Shown here one piece after another: positions 1-8,404 of a stretch of 64,000 nucleotides of DNA. The stretch is from Bacteroidales bacterium (GTDB taxonomy: Bacteria > Bacteroidota > Bacteroidia > Bacteroidales > P3). The DNA is taken from NCBI GenBank assembly GCA_017934545.1, contig JAGBJI010000009.1, positions 186,001-250,000 on the forward strand, in the 5' to 3' direction. The position numbers and the translations under genes were made by a program. Below the pieces are notes generated by a model, which was not told where the DNA came from, did no database searches, and was given only the letters and a program-made list of their open reading frames with translations. Position 1 is the first letter of the stretch, and each line of letters begins with the position of its first letter.

Positions 1-862
1 AAGCCTTTCGCTTGACATTGCCTTGGGCGTAGGCGGACTTCCCAAAGGCCGTATAATAGAAATCTACGGACCAGAATCGTCAGGTAAAACCACTTTGGCT
101 ACGCACTGCATAGCCGAAGCACAGAAACAGGGCGGCATAGCCGCATTTATAGACGCCGAACACGCCTTTGACGCTTTTTATGCACAAAAACTCGGCGTGG
201 ATACGGACAATTTGTACATATCGCAACCCGACAACGGCGAACAGGCGTTGGAGATAGCCGAAAACCTTATATCTTCGGGGGCGATAGACATCATTGTCAT
301 TGACTCCGTTGCGGCTTTGACCCCGAAAAGCGAGATAGAGGGCGAGATGGGCGACAGCAAGATGGGCTTGCAGGCAAGACTTATGTCACAGGCATTGCGT
401 AAGCTGACCTCAACTATAAGCAAAACCAAATGCTGTTGTATTTTCATCAACCAATTAAGAGAAAAAATAGGCGTAGTTTACGGCAACCCCGAAACTACTA
501 CGGGCGGTAATGCCTTGAAATTCTACGCTTCGGTACGTTTGGACATCCGCAAAACGCAGTCAATCAAGGACGGCGACAGGATAATAGGCAACCGCGTAAA
601 AGTAAAAGTGGCAAAAAACAAGGTAGCCCCTCCTTTCCGCACGGTAGAGTTTGACTTGATGTTCGGCGAAGGCATATCGCGTTTGGGCGAAATATTGGAC
701 ATTGCCGTTGAACACAACATAGTAAAGAAAAGCGGCTCGTGGTTCTCGTACGGCGAAAGCAAGTTGGCACAAGGCCGTGACTCCGTAAAACAACTGTTGC
801 GTGACAACCCTGATTTAGCCGAAGAAATAGAAGCAAAAGTCCGTGAAGTGCTTTTGGCATAA
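1..862 (+). CDS. recA: Recombinase RecA (5' end outside window)
   Basis: DNA strand-exchange protein that forms the RecA-ssDNA filament for recombination and SOS induction. The gene enters from the left edge; the first full codon is at base 2 and about 50 N-terminal residues are missing. The Walker A loop GPESSGKTT is close to the edge. The segment [20 protein letters not shown] (Walker B and the start of loop L1) and the L2 stretch with [18 protein letters not shown] are intact. The C-terminus is short and ends VREVLLA, without the long acidic tail of the enterobacterial protein. No clear terminator follows; the next 100 bases hold the CATATG array. Confidence 0.98.
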   Translation, partial: SLSLDIALGVGGLPKGRIIEIYGPESSGKTTLATHCIAEAQKQGGIAAFIDAEHAFDAFYAQKLGVDTDNLYISQPDNGEQALEIAENLISSGAIDIIVIDSVAALTPKSEIEGEMGDSKMGLQARLMSQALRKLTSTISKTKCCCIFINQLREKIGVVYGNPETTTGGNALKFYASVRLDIRKTQSIKDGDRIIGNRVKVKVAKNKVAPPFRTVEFDLMFGEGISRLGEILDIAVEHNIVKKSGSWFSYGESKLAQGRDSVKQLLRDNPDLAEEIEAKVREVLLA

Positions 863-918
863 CGCTTTTTTATAATTTTGTTTTTAGATGCGGCACGCAT
901 AAACAGCAAAAAAGAAAA

Positions 919-1046
919 ACTTTTTTCTGAATACAAAAATAAAAAACATATGTTTTTGAAAAGAAAAACATATGTTTTTTGTTTAAAATTCATATGTTTT
1001 TCCTTTTAAATACATATGTTTTTTATTTTTACTTTCTGAATCCATT
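919..1046. repeat. Four-unit CATATG array, copy 1 (22-bp period)
   Basis: CATATG occurs at 947, 969, 991 and 1013, exactly 22 bp apart. Each is flanked by an A-rich tract on the left and a T-rich tract on the right. Outer arms such as AAAAATAAAAAA and TTTTTTATTTTT are inverted. A second copy, with nearly identical linkers, is at 47720-47847. It fills the gap between recA and the TIR gene and encodes nothing convincing. It has the same unit geometry as the 105-bp elements but four identical palindromic words. Limits were set 28 bp outside the outer words by analogy with those elements. Confidence 0.85.
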
Positions 1047-1145
1047 TTTTTATTTCTTCCTTTTTTACCTATATATTGCTGTATTTTTTACCGTATCTAC
1101 GGACATATTTAAGCAAACATATTTTTCCATGCAGGGAAAAATACG

Positions 1146-1153
1146 TACTTTTG
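1146..1153 (+). promoter_or_regulatory. -7 box TACTTTTG of the TIR gene
   Basis: Matches the Bacteroidota -7 consensus TAnnTTTG, 17 bases before the ATG at 1170, implying a very short leader. No clear -33 TTG is seen. Confidence 0.6.
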
Positions 1154-1169
1154 CAAAAAACATATCATC

Positions 1170-2058
1170 ATGAAAAAATATGATGTATTTATAAGTTATT
1201 CAAGAAAAGATACCGCAGTTGCGGACAAGATTTGTGCGGCGTTTGACCGTAATAATATTTCTTATTTTATTGACCGTCAAGGTATAGCAGGCGGAGCGGA
1301 ATTCCCCGAAAGTATTGACTGATGCCATCAATAACTGCAAGATAATGTTGTATCTTGCAAGTCAAAATTCATACAGCTCAAAATATACGACTGCCGAATT
1401 AAATTACGCTTACAATAAGAAAGAATTGGGTACTATGATACCTTATAATATAGACGGTTCCACTCTTCCAGACCAGCACCAACTTATTTTTTCCGCAGTA
1501 AACCAAAGAAATATTAAAGAACATCCTATTGACACTATTTTAATGCAGGATATTTTGCTGCTATTGGACAAAAATGCTTCTGTTAATACCACAACTACAC
1601 AAACTCAAATACCGGCAGCAGCAAAACCGACACCTACTGCGGCAGCAGCTCAACCAAAAGTATCTTCAGAAAACCTTGAGTCAATGTTTCAAAAAGGTCT
1701 TGCATACTGTAACAATAAAACTATACTGAAGCCGTAAAATTTTTAAGGCAATCAGCAGAGCAAGGTTATGCTCCCGCACAAACTTTTTTTAGGTTCTTGT
1801 TATTATAATGGTTATTTGGTAGAAGAAAATTATACTAAAGCAGCAGAGTGGTTCAGAAAGGCAGCCGAACAAGGTTATAATGTTGCACAGCATAATTTAG
1901 GTTCTGTTTATTATATAGGGCAAGGTGTAGAAAAAAATCATACTAAAGCAGTAGAGTGGTTAAGAAAGGCAGCCGAACAAGGTAATGAAGACGCAATAGA
2001 TGCATTAAAAAGCCTTGATAAATATAATACACTATTATCAATAAGAATTACATCATAA
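1170..2058 (+). pseudogene. TIR domain - Sel1 repeat protein, broken by three frameshifts
   Basis: Frame 1 (1170-1322) begins MKKYDVFISYSRKDTAVADK, a TIR start, and stops at 50 residues. The TIR domain continues in another frame from about 1318 (TDAINNCKIMLYLASQNSYS, then YTTAELNYAY, whose Glu fits the TIR NADase position). It passes through an Ala/Pro/Thr linker and stops at 1737. The third frame carries Sel1-like repeats (KAAEWFRKAAEQGYNVAQHN, then KAVEWLRKAAEQGNEDA). Shifts map near 1317, near 1722 (an AAAA run) and near 1786 (a T7 run). Restored, it would be about 295 residues. TIR-Sel1 proteins are signalling or defence-like; no partner gene is next to it. Other genes in the window are intact, which argues for real decay, but two of the shifts are at homopolymers, so read error is possible. 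Confidence 0.8.
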
Positions 2059-2124
2059 TAATCAAGTAATATATATACAAGCAAATAAACAATCATTAGA
2101 TTTGGATACAAATAAGTATAAAAG

Positions 2125-2171
2125 AAAATCGGCAGAATATCTAAAAAAAGAGAATTCTGCCGATTTTGTTT
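2125..2171 (+). terminator. Hairpin terminator after the TIR pseudogene
   Basis: Stem AAAATCGGCAGAAT (2125-2138) pairs with ATTCTGCCGATTTT (2154-2167) and runs into a T-rich tail. It can also act on the convergent barrel gene at 2197. Confidence 0.8.
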
Positions 2172-2196
2172 TATTTAAATATATGATATGTTTGAA

Positions 2197-3639
2197 TTAA
2201 AATCTAACGCCCAAGGTTGCTTGCAATAAATGTTTGGTTGTAGATATTTTTGACGGATTTGCATCCGAAGACCACTGCCCGTTGTCGTATGTGTCGTACA
2301 TATAATATTTGCCGTCGGATAATTTGCCGTATGCATAGCCTATGTCAAAGAAATATGTCTTGCCTCTGTAGCCTACTCCGCATGTAAGATAATTCCATGC
2401 TGCGTTGTTTATCTCTTTTTCTTTGTACGGATTGCCGAAATAAGCGTAACCTGCTCTTGCACGCAAACGTCCGTATTTTACTTCTCCGCCCAAACGTACG
2501 GTGCTTGCCGACGAATAGTTGGCATCTATTGCATTGTTAAGCGTTGTTTCAGTCATTATGTTGTCTTCCAATGTCATGGACATTGCAGAGTATGATGCCA
2601 ATTCGTAGTCAAGGCTTATCGTTCCGCTTACTTTGCTGGTGTTGTTGCCCAATATAACTGCCGCAGAACCTATAAAACGCCAAGGGGATTGCATGTTGTA
2701 TTCGTATTGAGGCCACCAACCGCCCGACCTTTTGTTGTATTCCACTTCCGAATAGAAATCATCGGTTACATTGTAGAACGTAGGAGTATGAATGGCAGCA
2801 CCTATACGCAACCATTGCACAGGACGTACTATCGCTCCCAACTTCAAGTTAACTCCGGCAACTGACAAATCCTGTTGGGTGTTGTAATTGTAGTAGCCTG
2901 TTGACACTCCGCTGACAAAACGTTCCTCCGAAAAAGAAGTCTTGCAGGTATATTCTCCGAACGGAATGCCTATCGTTGCCCCCAAGTACAACCAATTTTC
3001 ATAGTTAGTGCTTAAAGAGAATGACATCTCGTTCAAATAGCCGCTTTCACGTACTGATTTGATTTGGTTAAACGTTCCGTTTTCGTATACGGACGAAGTA
3101 TACAAGTCGCCGTTTGCATCGCGGAACGTGTCAACAACGCCTGCAGCGATGAAATCATCGTCAATGCTTGTTATAAGGTTCAATGCGTTGTCGTCAATAT
3201 ATGAAGAAGCCAAATTGTTTCTTGCAATCTTTGTACGGTTGTTGAAATTTACCAAACGGTTCAAGCCGAACGACATCTGCACATGGCGGAACGGTGAAGA
3301 CGAACCGTTGTTAAAATCCACTACCATTCCCAAGTTGCCGAAATTAAACGTCGGATGGGAATCGGATGTTTTCATTCCGTTGAAATTTGCAGAAGATGAC
3401 GTAATGTCAATTCCCGAAGTAAAGGTTATCTCGCTTGCTCTGTACAATCCCAATCCTGCAGGGTTGTAGTTGGATGACATAATGTCACCTCCCAATGCTC
3501 CGATTGCACCTGCTTTTCCTATATAGGCAGAAGTTCCGTTTAGTCCGTACTGACTGAAATACAAAGGAAACGATTCACTCTGTGCGTTTAAGCCAAGGTA
3601 AGTGAAAATTCCTACGGCCAAAATCAAAATCTTTTTCAT
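2197..3639 (-). CDS. Outer-membrane beta-barrel protein, OmpP1/FadL/TodX type
   Basis: 480 residues with a Sec signal peptide (MKKILILAVGIFTYLGLNAQ, cleavage after AQ). The early segment with GGDIMSSNYNPAGLGLYR carries the NPAGLG motif typical of OmpP1/FadL-like hydrophobic-compound transporters in this phylum, often named hemin receptor in databases. The rest is alternating aromatic/polar beta strands ending LQATLGVRF with a terminal Phe, as barrel proteins do. The substrate is unknown. It reads away from the neighbouring lipoprotein gene, 60 bases upstream on the same strand, and may be co-transcribed with it. Confidence 0.85.
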   Translation of the reverse strand: MKKILILAVGIFTYLGLNAQSESFPLYFSQYGLNGTSAYIGKAGAIGALGGDIMSSNYNPAGLGLYRASEITFTSGIDITSSSANFNGMKTSDSHPTFNFGNLGMVVDFNNGSSSPFRHVQMSFGLNRLVNFNNRTKIARNNLASSYIDDNALNLITSIDDDFIAAGVVDTFRDANGDLYTSSVYENGTFNQIKSVRESGYLNEMSFSLSTNYENWLYLGATIGIPFGEYTCKTSFSEERFVSGVSTGYYNYNTQQDLSVAGVNLKLGAIVRPVQWLRIGAAIHTPTFYNVTDDFYSEVEYNKRSGGWWPQYEYNMQSPWRFIGSAAVILGNNTSKVSGTISLDYELASYSAMSMTLEDNIMTETTLNNAIDANYSSASTVRLGGEVKYGRLRARAGYAYFGNPYKEKEINNAAWNYLTCGVGYRGKTYFFDIGYAYGKLSDGKYYMYDTYDNGQWSSDANPSKISTTKHLLQATLGVRF

Positions 3640-3699
3640 TTTTTATCTTGTTTTAAATACTTTTAATATATAACTGTCAAAATCAAATTTTATTGCAAT

Positions 3700-4941
3700 C
3701 TACCGTCTGGAACCTCCGCGTGATACACCCGACGAACTGTGCGAGCCGCCTGATGAACGCATACCTGAAGAAGAGGAACGCGATGATGAGGAAGACGAAC
3801 GCATGGATGAAGAAGATGAACGTGACGGAGAGGAAGATGAACGCAATGACGAAGAACGTGAAGATGAAGGAGTGGTAATGTTGCGTGAGCGTTGTTGATT
3901 GTTATTTCTGTACACATTGGAACTTCTTTGCTGACGCTGCGATGCAGGAGTGTAGCTGCGGCGTTGAGGTTGTGAGTTTACGTTTGCAGGTCTTTTTTGC
4001 GTAGATGCAGGTTGTACCGTACGGCTTGCAGGTTTTTGCATCCGTTGCGACGGCGTTACGTTGTTTCTGTTTGTTGTCACAGGCCGTTGAAGTTTATTGT
4101 TAACGGTGCTTCTTCCGTTTACGGCAGTATTACCGAAACGTTGGTTGTATTTATCTCCGAAAGTAACGGGTGCGGAACTGTTTGACGAAGCGTTGCGTGA
4201 TATTTTTGTGCTGCCTGTTGCAGAAGGTTCTCCTCTGTAACCCGGACGCAACGATGCAGAACTTCCGTTTGCACGTACCAAACGTCCTCCGTCGTGTTCA
4301 GAGCGGTAGAAGTTGGAGTTGCGGTCCTTGCTGTTGAAGTACCAAGCGTCGTGCCAACCGCGTCTGTGTCCCCAATATCCGTGGTGATATCCGCCGTACC
4401 AGCCCCAAGCGTAATCATACCATCCGTAATGCCAACCGTACCACGAATGACGGTACCATGGATTCCATCCCCATGACAATCCGATTGACGGCCACCACCA
4501 TCTGTAACCTAAATATATGCTTGTACCCCAAAGCAACGGGTCCCTGTCGTACCAATACAAGTTTGTATAAAAATCATCGTAATATCCGTAGATAGGAGCA
4601 GGGTCATGGAAACGGTGCAATCTTGCCGTATAAGCGTAATCGTAGTAATCGTCCATATCAAAATAAGCACTGTCTTCAACAACAGCGGTATCAGCCAAAG
4701 CATATTCATTATTATATCTTTCCCTGTACTGTTTGCTGTTGTGTGTGTAGCGTTTGTCCTGATAAAAACTGCGTTGAGTGTTGCGTTGATAGTTTTCCTC
4801 TTCAAATGCAATCTCACTGTCGTCGGCGTAAATATCATCGTAGCCCGCCACAGTGCCTTCAACGGCACAAGAACTTACTATAAACGCCGTAAAAACCGTC
4901 ATCAACGCTCCTTTGACAAAACTTAAATTTACCGTTTTCAT
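3700..4941 (-). CDS. Exported lipoprotein with Tyr/Trp-rich middle and Ser/Arg-rich tail
   Basis: 413 residues. The N-terminus is a lipoprotein signal with lipobox IVSSC (lipidated Cys about residue 25). Residues about 30-100 are acidic and Tyr-rich. Residues about 105-205 are extraordinarily rich in Trp, Tyr, Gly and His (for example YDYAWGWYGGYHHGYWG). The last 60 are almost only Ser with spaced Arg and Gly. I recognise the type from Bacteroidales genomes, where it is annotated only as a lipoprotein or vitellogenin-like, but know no function. The low-complexity tail suggests a flexible surface or periplasmic polypeptide. Shadow frames in this region are artefacts of the repetitive codons. 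Confidence 0.75.
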   Translation of the reverse strand: MKTVNLSFVKGALMTVFTAFIVSSCAVEGTVAGYDDIYADDSEIAFEEENYQRNTQRSFYQDKRYTHNSKQYRERYNNEYALADTAVVEDSAYFDMDDYYDYAYTARLHRFHDPAPIYGYYDDFYTNLYWYDRDPLLWGTSIYLGYRWWWPSIGLSWGWNPWYRHSWYGWHYGWYDYAWGWYGGYHHGYWGHRRGWHDAWYFNSKDRNSNFYRSEHDGGRLVRANGSSASLRPGYRGEPSATGSTKISRNASSNSSAPVTFGDKYNQRFGNTAVNGRSTVNNKLQRPVTTNRNNVTPSQRMQKPASRTVQPASTQKRPANVNSQPQRRSYTPASQRQQRSSNVYRNNNQQRSRNITTPSSSRSSSLRSSSSPSRSSSSSMRSSSSSSRSSSSGMRSSGGSHSSSGVSRGGSRR

Positions 4942-4984
4942 AAAATAACCTCCTGTAATCTTCTAAATGTTTTACTTAATTTTG

Positions 4985-4992
4985 TATCTTTG
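4985..4992 (+). promoter_or_regulatory. -7 box TATCTTTG of proS
   Basis: Exact TAnnTTTG match followed by GCAA, 85 bases before the chosen proS start. It shows that the long upstream extension of the reading frame (GTG at 5017) is likely leader. Confidence 0.7.
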
Positions 4993-5076
4993 CAACCGTT
5001 TTACGCCTCTGTATGAGTGTATACGGAAAACATTAAACCAAAAATAACAAAAACCATACCAAAAACAACATATATA

Positions 5077-6549
5077 ATGGCAAAAGATTTCATAACAAGA
5101 CAGGAGAACTACTCCGAATGGTATAATGAATTGGTAGTACGGGCTGATTTAGCGGAAAATTCATCGGTAAGAGGCTGCATGGTAATCAAACCTTACGGAT
5201 ATGCAGTTTGGGAAAAGATGCAACACATATTGGACAATATGTTTAAGCAGACGGGACATCAGAATGCATACTTTCCGTTGTTTATTCCGAAATCTTTTTT
5301 TGAGAAAGAAGCGGAACACGTTGAGGGTTTTGCAAAAGAATGTGCAGTTGTTACCCATCACCGGTTGTCAAAATCTCCTTCGGGAAAAGGCCTTATACCC
5401 GACCCTTCGGCCAAATTGGAAGAAGAACTTATAGTAAGGCCGACATCGGAAACGATTATATGGGACACATACCGCAAATGGATAAAATCATACAGGGATT
5501 TACCTATATTGTGTAACCAATGGGCCAACGTAGTGCGTTGGGAAATGAGAACGCGTATGTTCTTGCGTACGGCGGAATTTCTTTGGCAGGAAGGTCATAC
5601 GGCACATGCAACAAGGCAGGAGGCGGAACAGGAAACCGTAAAGATGATGCACGTTTATGCAGACTTTGCCGAGAAGTATATGGCTATGCCTGTTATCCGC
5701 GGAGTGAAATCCGCCAACGAACGTTTCGCAGGAGCTATAGAAACATACTGCATTGAGGCCATGATGCAGGACGGAAAAGCATTGCAGGCAGGCACTTCGC
5801 ACTTTTTAGGTCAGAATTTTGCAAAAGCTTTTGACGTAAAATTCCTTTCCAAAGAGAATAAATTGGAATATGTATGGGCAACTTCGTGGGGTGTTTCCAC
5901 ACGTTTGATGGGTGCTTTGATAATGACGCACTCCGACGACAACGGTTTGGTACTTCCTCCTATGCTTGCACCTATTCAGGTTGTGATTGTACCGATATAC
6001 CGCAGCGAAGAAGAAAAACAGGAAATAGACTCATTGGCACAGAACGTTATTGAACAACTGCAAAAACTCAACATATCGGTAAAATATGACGATGACGACA
6101 AAACCAAACCCGGTTGGAAATTCAACGAATACGAATTCAAGGGCGTTCCTGTCAGAATAACTTTGGGTGCAAGGGATTTGAAAGAAGACAAAGTGGAGAT
6201 ATTCCGCAGGGATACATGCAAAAAAGAGATAATACATAAGGATGAAATCGTATCAAAATGCGAATTCCTTATGAAAGACATACAGGACAACCTGTTCAAA
6301 AAGGCTTATGATTTGCGTGCATCCAAAACCCGCAACGTTGATACGTGGGAAGAATTCAAACAAGAGATAGAAAAAGGCGGATTTCTTATGTGTCACTGGG
6401 ACGGAACTGCCGAAACGGAAGAAAAAATCAAAGAAGAAACCAAAGCCACTATACGTTGTATTCCGATAGATGCACCGCAGGAAGAAGGCAAATGTATTTA
6501 CACGGGCAAACCTTCGCACAGAAGGGTTGTTTTTGCAAGAAACTATTAA
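5077..6549 (+). CDS. proS: Proline-tRNA ligase (archaeal/eukaryotic-type)
   Basis: Class II synthetase of 490 residues charging tRNA-Pro. I chose the ATG at 5077 ([16 protein letters not shown]), the usual start of the family; an in-frame GTG at 5017 would add a Lys/Thr-rich tail with no homology feel. Motif 2 is in [20 protein letters not shown], followed by EGHTAHAT. Motif 3 is around [20 protein letters not shown]. It lacks the cis-editing insertion of the E. coli-type enzyme and has the C-terminal domain with [13 protein letters not shown] and a terminal Tyr, both marks of the shorter ProRS group. Monocistronic, from the TATCTTTG promoter. Confidence 0.96.
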   Translation: MAKDFITRQENYSEWYNELVVRADLAENSSVRGCMVIKPYGYAVWEKMQHILDNMFKQTGHQNAYFPLFIPKSFFEKEAEHVEGFAKECAVVTHHRLSKSPSGKGLIPDPSAKLEEELIVRPTSETIIWDTYRKWIKSYRDLPILCNQWANVVRWEMRTRMFLRTAEFLWQEGHTAHATRQEAEQETVKMMHVYADFAEKYMAMPVIRGVKSANERFAGAIETYCIEAMMQDGKALQAGTSHFLGQNFAKAFDVKFLSKENKLEYVWATSWGVSTRLMGALIMTHSDDNGLVLPPMLAPIQVVIVPIYRSEEEKQEIDSLAQNVIEQLQKLNISVKYDDDDKTKPGWKFNEYEFKGVPVRITLGARDLKEDKVEIFRRDTCKKEIIHKDEIVSKCEFLMKDIQDNLFKKAYDLRASKTRNVDTWEEFKQEIEKGGFLMCHWDGTAETEEKIKEETKATIRCIPIDAPQEEGKCIYTGKPSHRRVVFARNY

Positions 6550-6929
6550 TTTAAACAGGCGGTAAAAAGCGGCGTTTTGCCCTTTTGCCGCCAATAAAAC
6601 GATGTAAAACAGTGTTGAAAACGCAAAACGTTTTAATATAAACGGGTTTTTATTTATACAATAATATATATAATAAAAACGAATCAACACTGCCTTACAT
6701 TTTTATTTTGTTTTTCACAGCATATATTCTTATTTAAAAATTTCGGATTTACAACCGTACAAAACATCTTCTGAATATCATCTCTGTAAAACTCTGACAT
6801 ACTGCCGTCAATGCCGCACTCCGCACGGAAAAATCGCAAAAACATTTATTTAAAAACATGAAAAAACGCCCTTTGTTTGTAACTTTTTAAAAGCCAAGAG
6901 GGTTTTAATTGTGAACAAGGCTTTGAATA
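6550..6929. other. Intergenic gap between proS and the sigma factor gene
   Basis: 380 bases without a gene. GGCGGTAAAAAG (6558-6569) can pair with CTTTTGCCGCC (6582-6592), a hairpin just after proS but lacking a following T run. The rest is AT-rich. I see no TAnnTTTG box at a sensible distance from 6930; a sigma-autoregulated promoter is possible in the sequence around 6880-6905 but cannot be shown. Confidence 0.5.
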
Positions 6930-7412
6930 ATGACTGAAAACGACTATAAACAATATATAAATATGTATTCGGACGGTGTATTGAGATACCTTGCAAAAAA
7001 TTTGCAGGATATTGATGACGCCAAAGACATATTGCAAGACACTTTTATAGCCTTGTGGGACAACAAAGACAAGATTCAAAACGGCAAAGCGAAAAACTGG
7101 CTCTTTACAACCGCACACAACCGTATGCTTAAGTTGATACGCTACCGCAAAGTGAGGCAAAACACGGTAAACATAGACCAAGAAGCCGCTTTGGTTCAGA
7201 GTTCGGAAAAACACCGCTACGACTCACTGCAACAGATAGACGTTTTGCTGCAAAACCTGTCCGAAACAATGAAACAATGTCTTATGCTGAAAGAATGGAG
7301 CGGATTTTCAATCAAAGAGATTGCTTCAATAATGCAGATAAGCGAAGAAAATGTAAAAATAAACATCTTCCGTGCGAAGATAAAACTGCGTGAAAACACA
7401 CAGGCAAGATAA
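6930..7412 (+). CDS. ECF-type RNA polymerase sigma factor
   Basis: 160 residues with region 2 at about residues 10-75 (DIDDAKDILQDTFIALWDNK is the region 2.2 core-binding helix) and region 4 at about 100-155 (GFSIKEIASIMQISEENVKI is the helix-turn-helix). There is no sigma region 3, as in extracytoplasmic-function sigmas. It is followed after 9 bases by a one-TM protein with an anti-sigma-like N-terminus and then by an outer-membrane barrel, so the three probably form an envelope-sensing unit. The downstream partner lacks a FecR domain, so this is not a classical iron-siderophore FecI system. Confidence 0.93.
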   Translation: MTENDYKQYINMYSDGVLRYLAKNLQDIDDAKDILQDTFIALWDNKDKIQNGKAKNWLFTTAHNRMLKLIRYRKVRQNTVNIDQEAALVQSSEKHRYDSLQQIDVLLQNLSETMKQCLMLKEWSGFSIKEIASIMQISEENVKINIFRAKIKLRENTQAR

Positions 7413-7421
7413 CCCGATAAT

Positions 7422-8366
7422 ATGAAATCAAACAAAACTGAAATGGAAATAACGAAAGAAAACATAGAAGCCGTATTGTACGATTATGCCGAAGGCAATC
7501 TGTCGGCTGAAGAAATGAAACAAACGGAAGATTTTCTGGCTTTGCACCCGCAATACAAGCAATGGTTGGCTATGTATAAAGAAAGCACCGCCCTGCCGCA
7601 GCCTTTAGATATTGTGTACAAAGAAAAACAGGAGTTGTTTGCACGCAGCGTCAAAACCAAAGGTGCAAAGATTGTAAAAATAAGCCGCTATATAAAATAC
7701 ATAAGCGGTATTGCGGCAATGATAGCATTGTTTTTGGCGGTAAGAACTTATTACACTCTGCAAAACACTCAAACCACCACGGACAAAACCCAAACCGCAC
7801 AACTGATTTCAGAAATAAAAACCGCCGAAAGTGAAAACGCTCCCGCCACTTCGCACTTCAGTAGCAAAAATACCCGGTATTTTCACTCAAAAAACCCAGT
7901 ATTTTCACTCAAAAAACCCGGTATTTTTAACAGTGAAACGGCAAGTGGCGAAAACGAATCCACTTTTGGCTTAAACCAAGAGGATTTTAGCTCTGTTACA
8001 GCAATGAACGGCGAAGAAGAAAACATCACTGACAATCCCAATGAACTGAACGCAATTGCACTGAACAAAGAAACAAATGAAATAAACGTAAACAATACTA
8101 AAGAAGAAATCATGTCCGAAACCACGCAACCAACGGGTTACTATCTTGTAACCAAGGAACAAAAACCCCAAAGGGACGGATACATACGCCGCAAGGTAAA
8201 CTCCGCCCTGTCAACCGATGCCGCACAATCGGCAGTGGACGCCGTGGTTCAGGTGATAACCAATCCCGTAACCAAGAAACTTGTCAACACCCTGACAGGA
8301 AGAAAAGCCAAAAGAAACGAAGTGATACAGCGGCAGGTTACAGCAACACAGGAAGCCAACGTTTAA
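7422..8366 (+). CDS. Probable membrane anti-sigma factor with an embedded 105-bp repeat
   Basis: 314 residues. The N-terminal 55 residues (EAVLYDYAEGNLSAEEMKQT, then FLALHPQYKQWLAMYKE) look like the cytoplasmic anti-sigma helices found after ECF sigmas in Bacteroidales. One membrane segment follows at about 89-108 (ISGIAAMIALFLAV). The periplasmic part is Asn/Glu/Thr-rich, with a conserved-looking end (YYLVTKEQKPQRDGYIRRKV and onward). Codons 142-176 are exactly one 105-bp modular repeat (7845-7949) in frame, encoding a Lys/Asn/Phe-rich linker. Its position between sigma factor and barrel supports the anti-sigma role; direct proof is absent. Alternatively it is just a periplasmic scaffold. 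Confidence 0.75.
   Translation: MKSNKTEMEITKENIEAVLYDYAEGNLSAEEMKQTEDFLALHPQYKQWLAMYKESTALPQPLDIVYKEKQELFARSVKTKGAKIVKISRYIKYISGIAAMIALFLAVRTYYTLQNTQTTTDKTQTAQLISEIKTAESENAPATSHFSSKNTRYFHSKNPVFSLKKPGIFNSETASGENESTFGLNQEDFSSVTAMNGEEENITDNPNELNAIALNKETNEINVNNTKEEIMSETTQPTGYYLVTKEQKPQRDGYIRRKVNSALSTDAAQSAVDAVVQVITNPVTKKLVNTLTGRKAKRNEVIQRQVTATQEANV
7845..7949. repeat. Modular 105-bp element inside a coding sequence
   Basis: Arms GCCACTT and AAGTGGC bound a 105-bp segment with three A-tract/word/T-tract units. The words CCCGG, CCCAG, CCCGG start at offsets 28, 50 and 72, the same offsets as in all seven intergenic elements. The linkers are CACTC twice. Arms and words differ in sequence from the intergenic family, but the geometry is identical. 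The segment starts on a codon boundary and is 35 codons long. Confidence 0.75.
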
Positions 8367-8404
8367 GCAAACAAAAATAATAACTGATAAATTCATACAA
8401 AACA

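Noticed and set aside
3690-3917. His/Leu-rich minus-strand frame
   Set aside because: Alternative frame of the Ser-rich codons at the end of the lipoprotein gene.
5017-5076. GTG start for proS
   Set aside because: Adds 20 residues of Lys/Thr-rich leader close to the -7 box; MAKDFITRQ is the family start.
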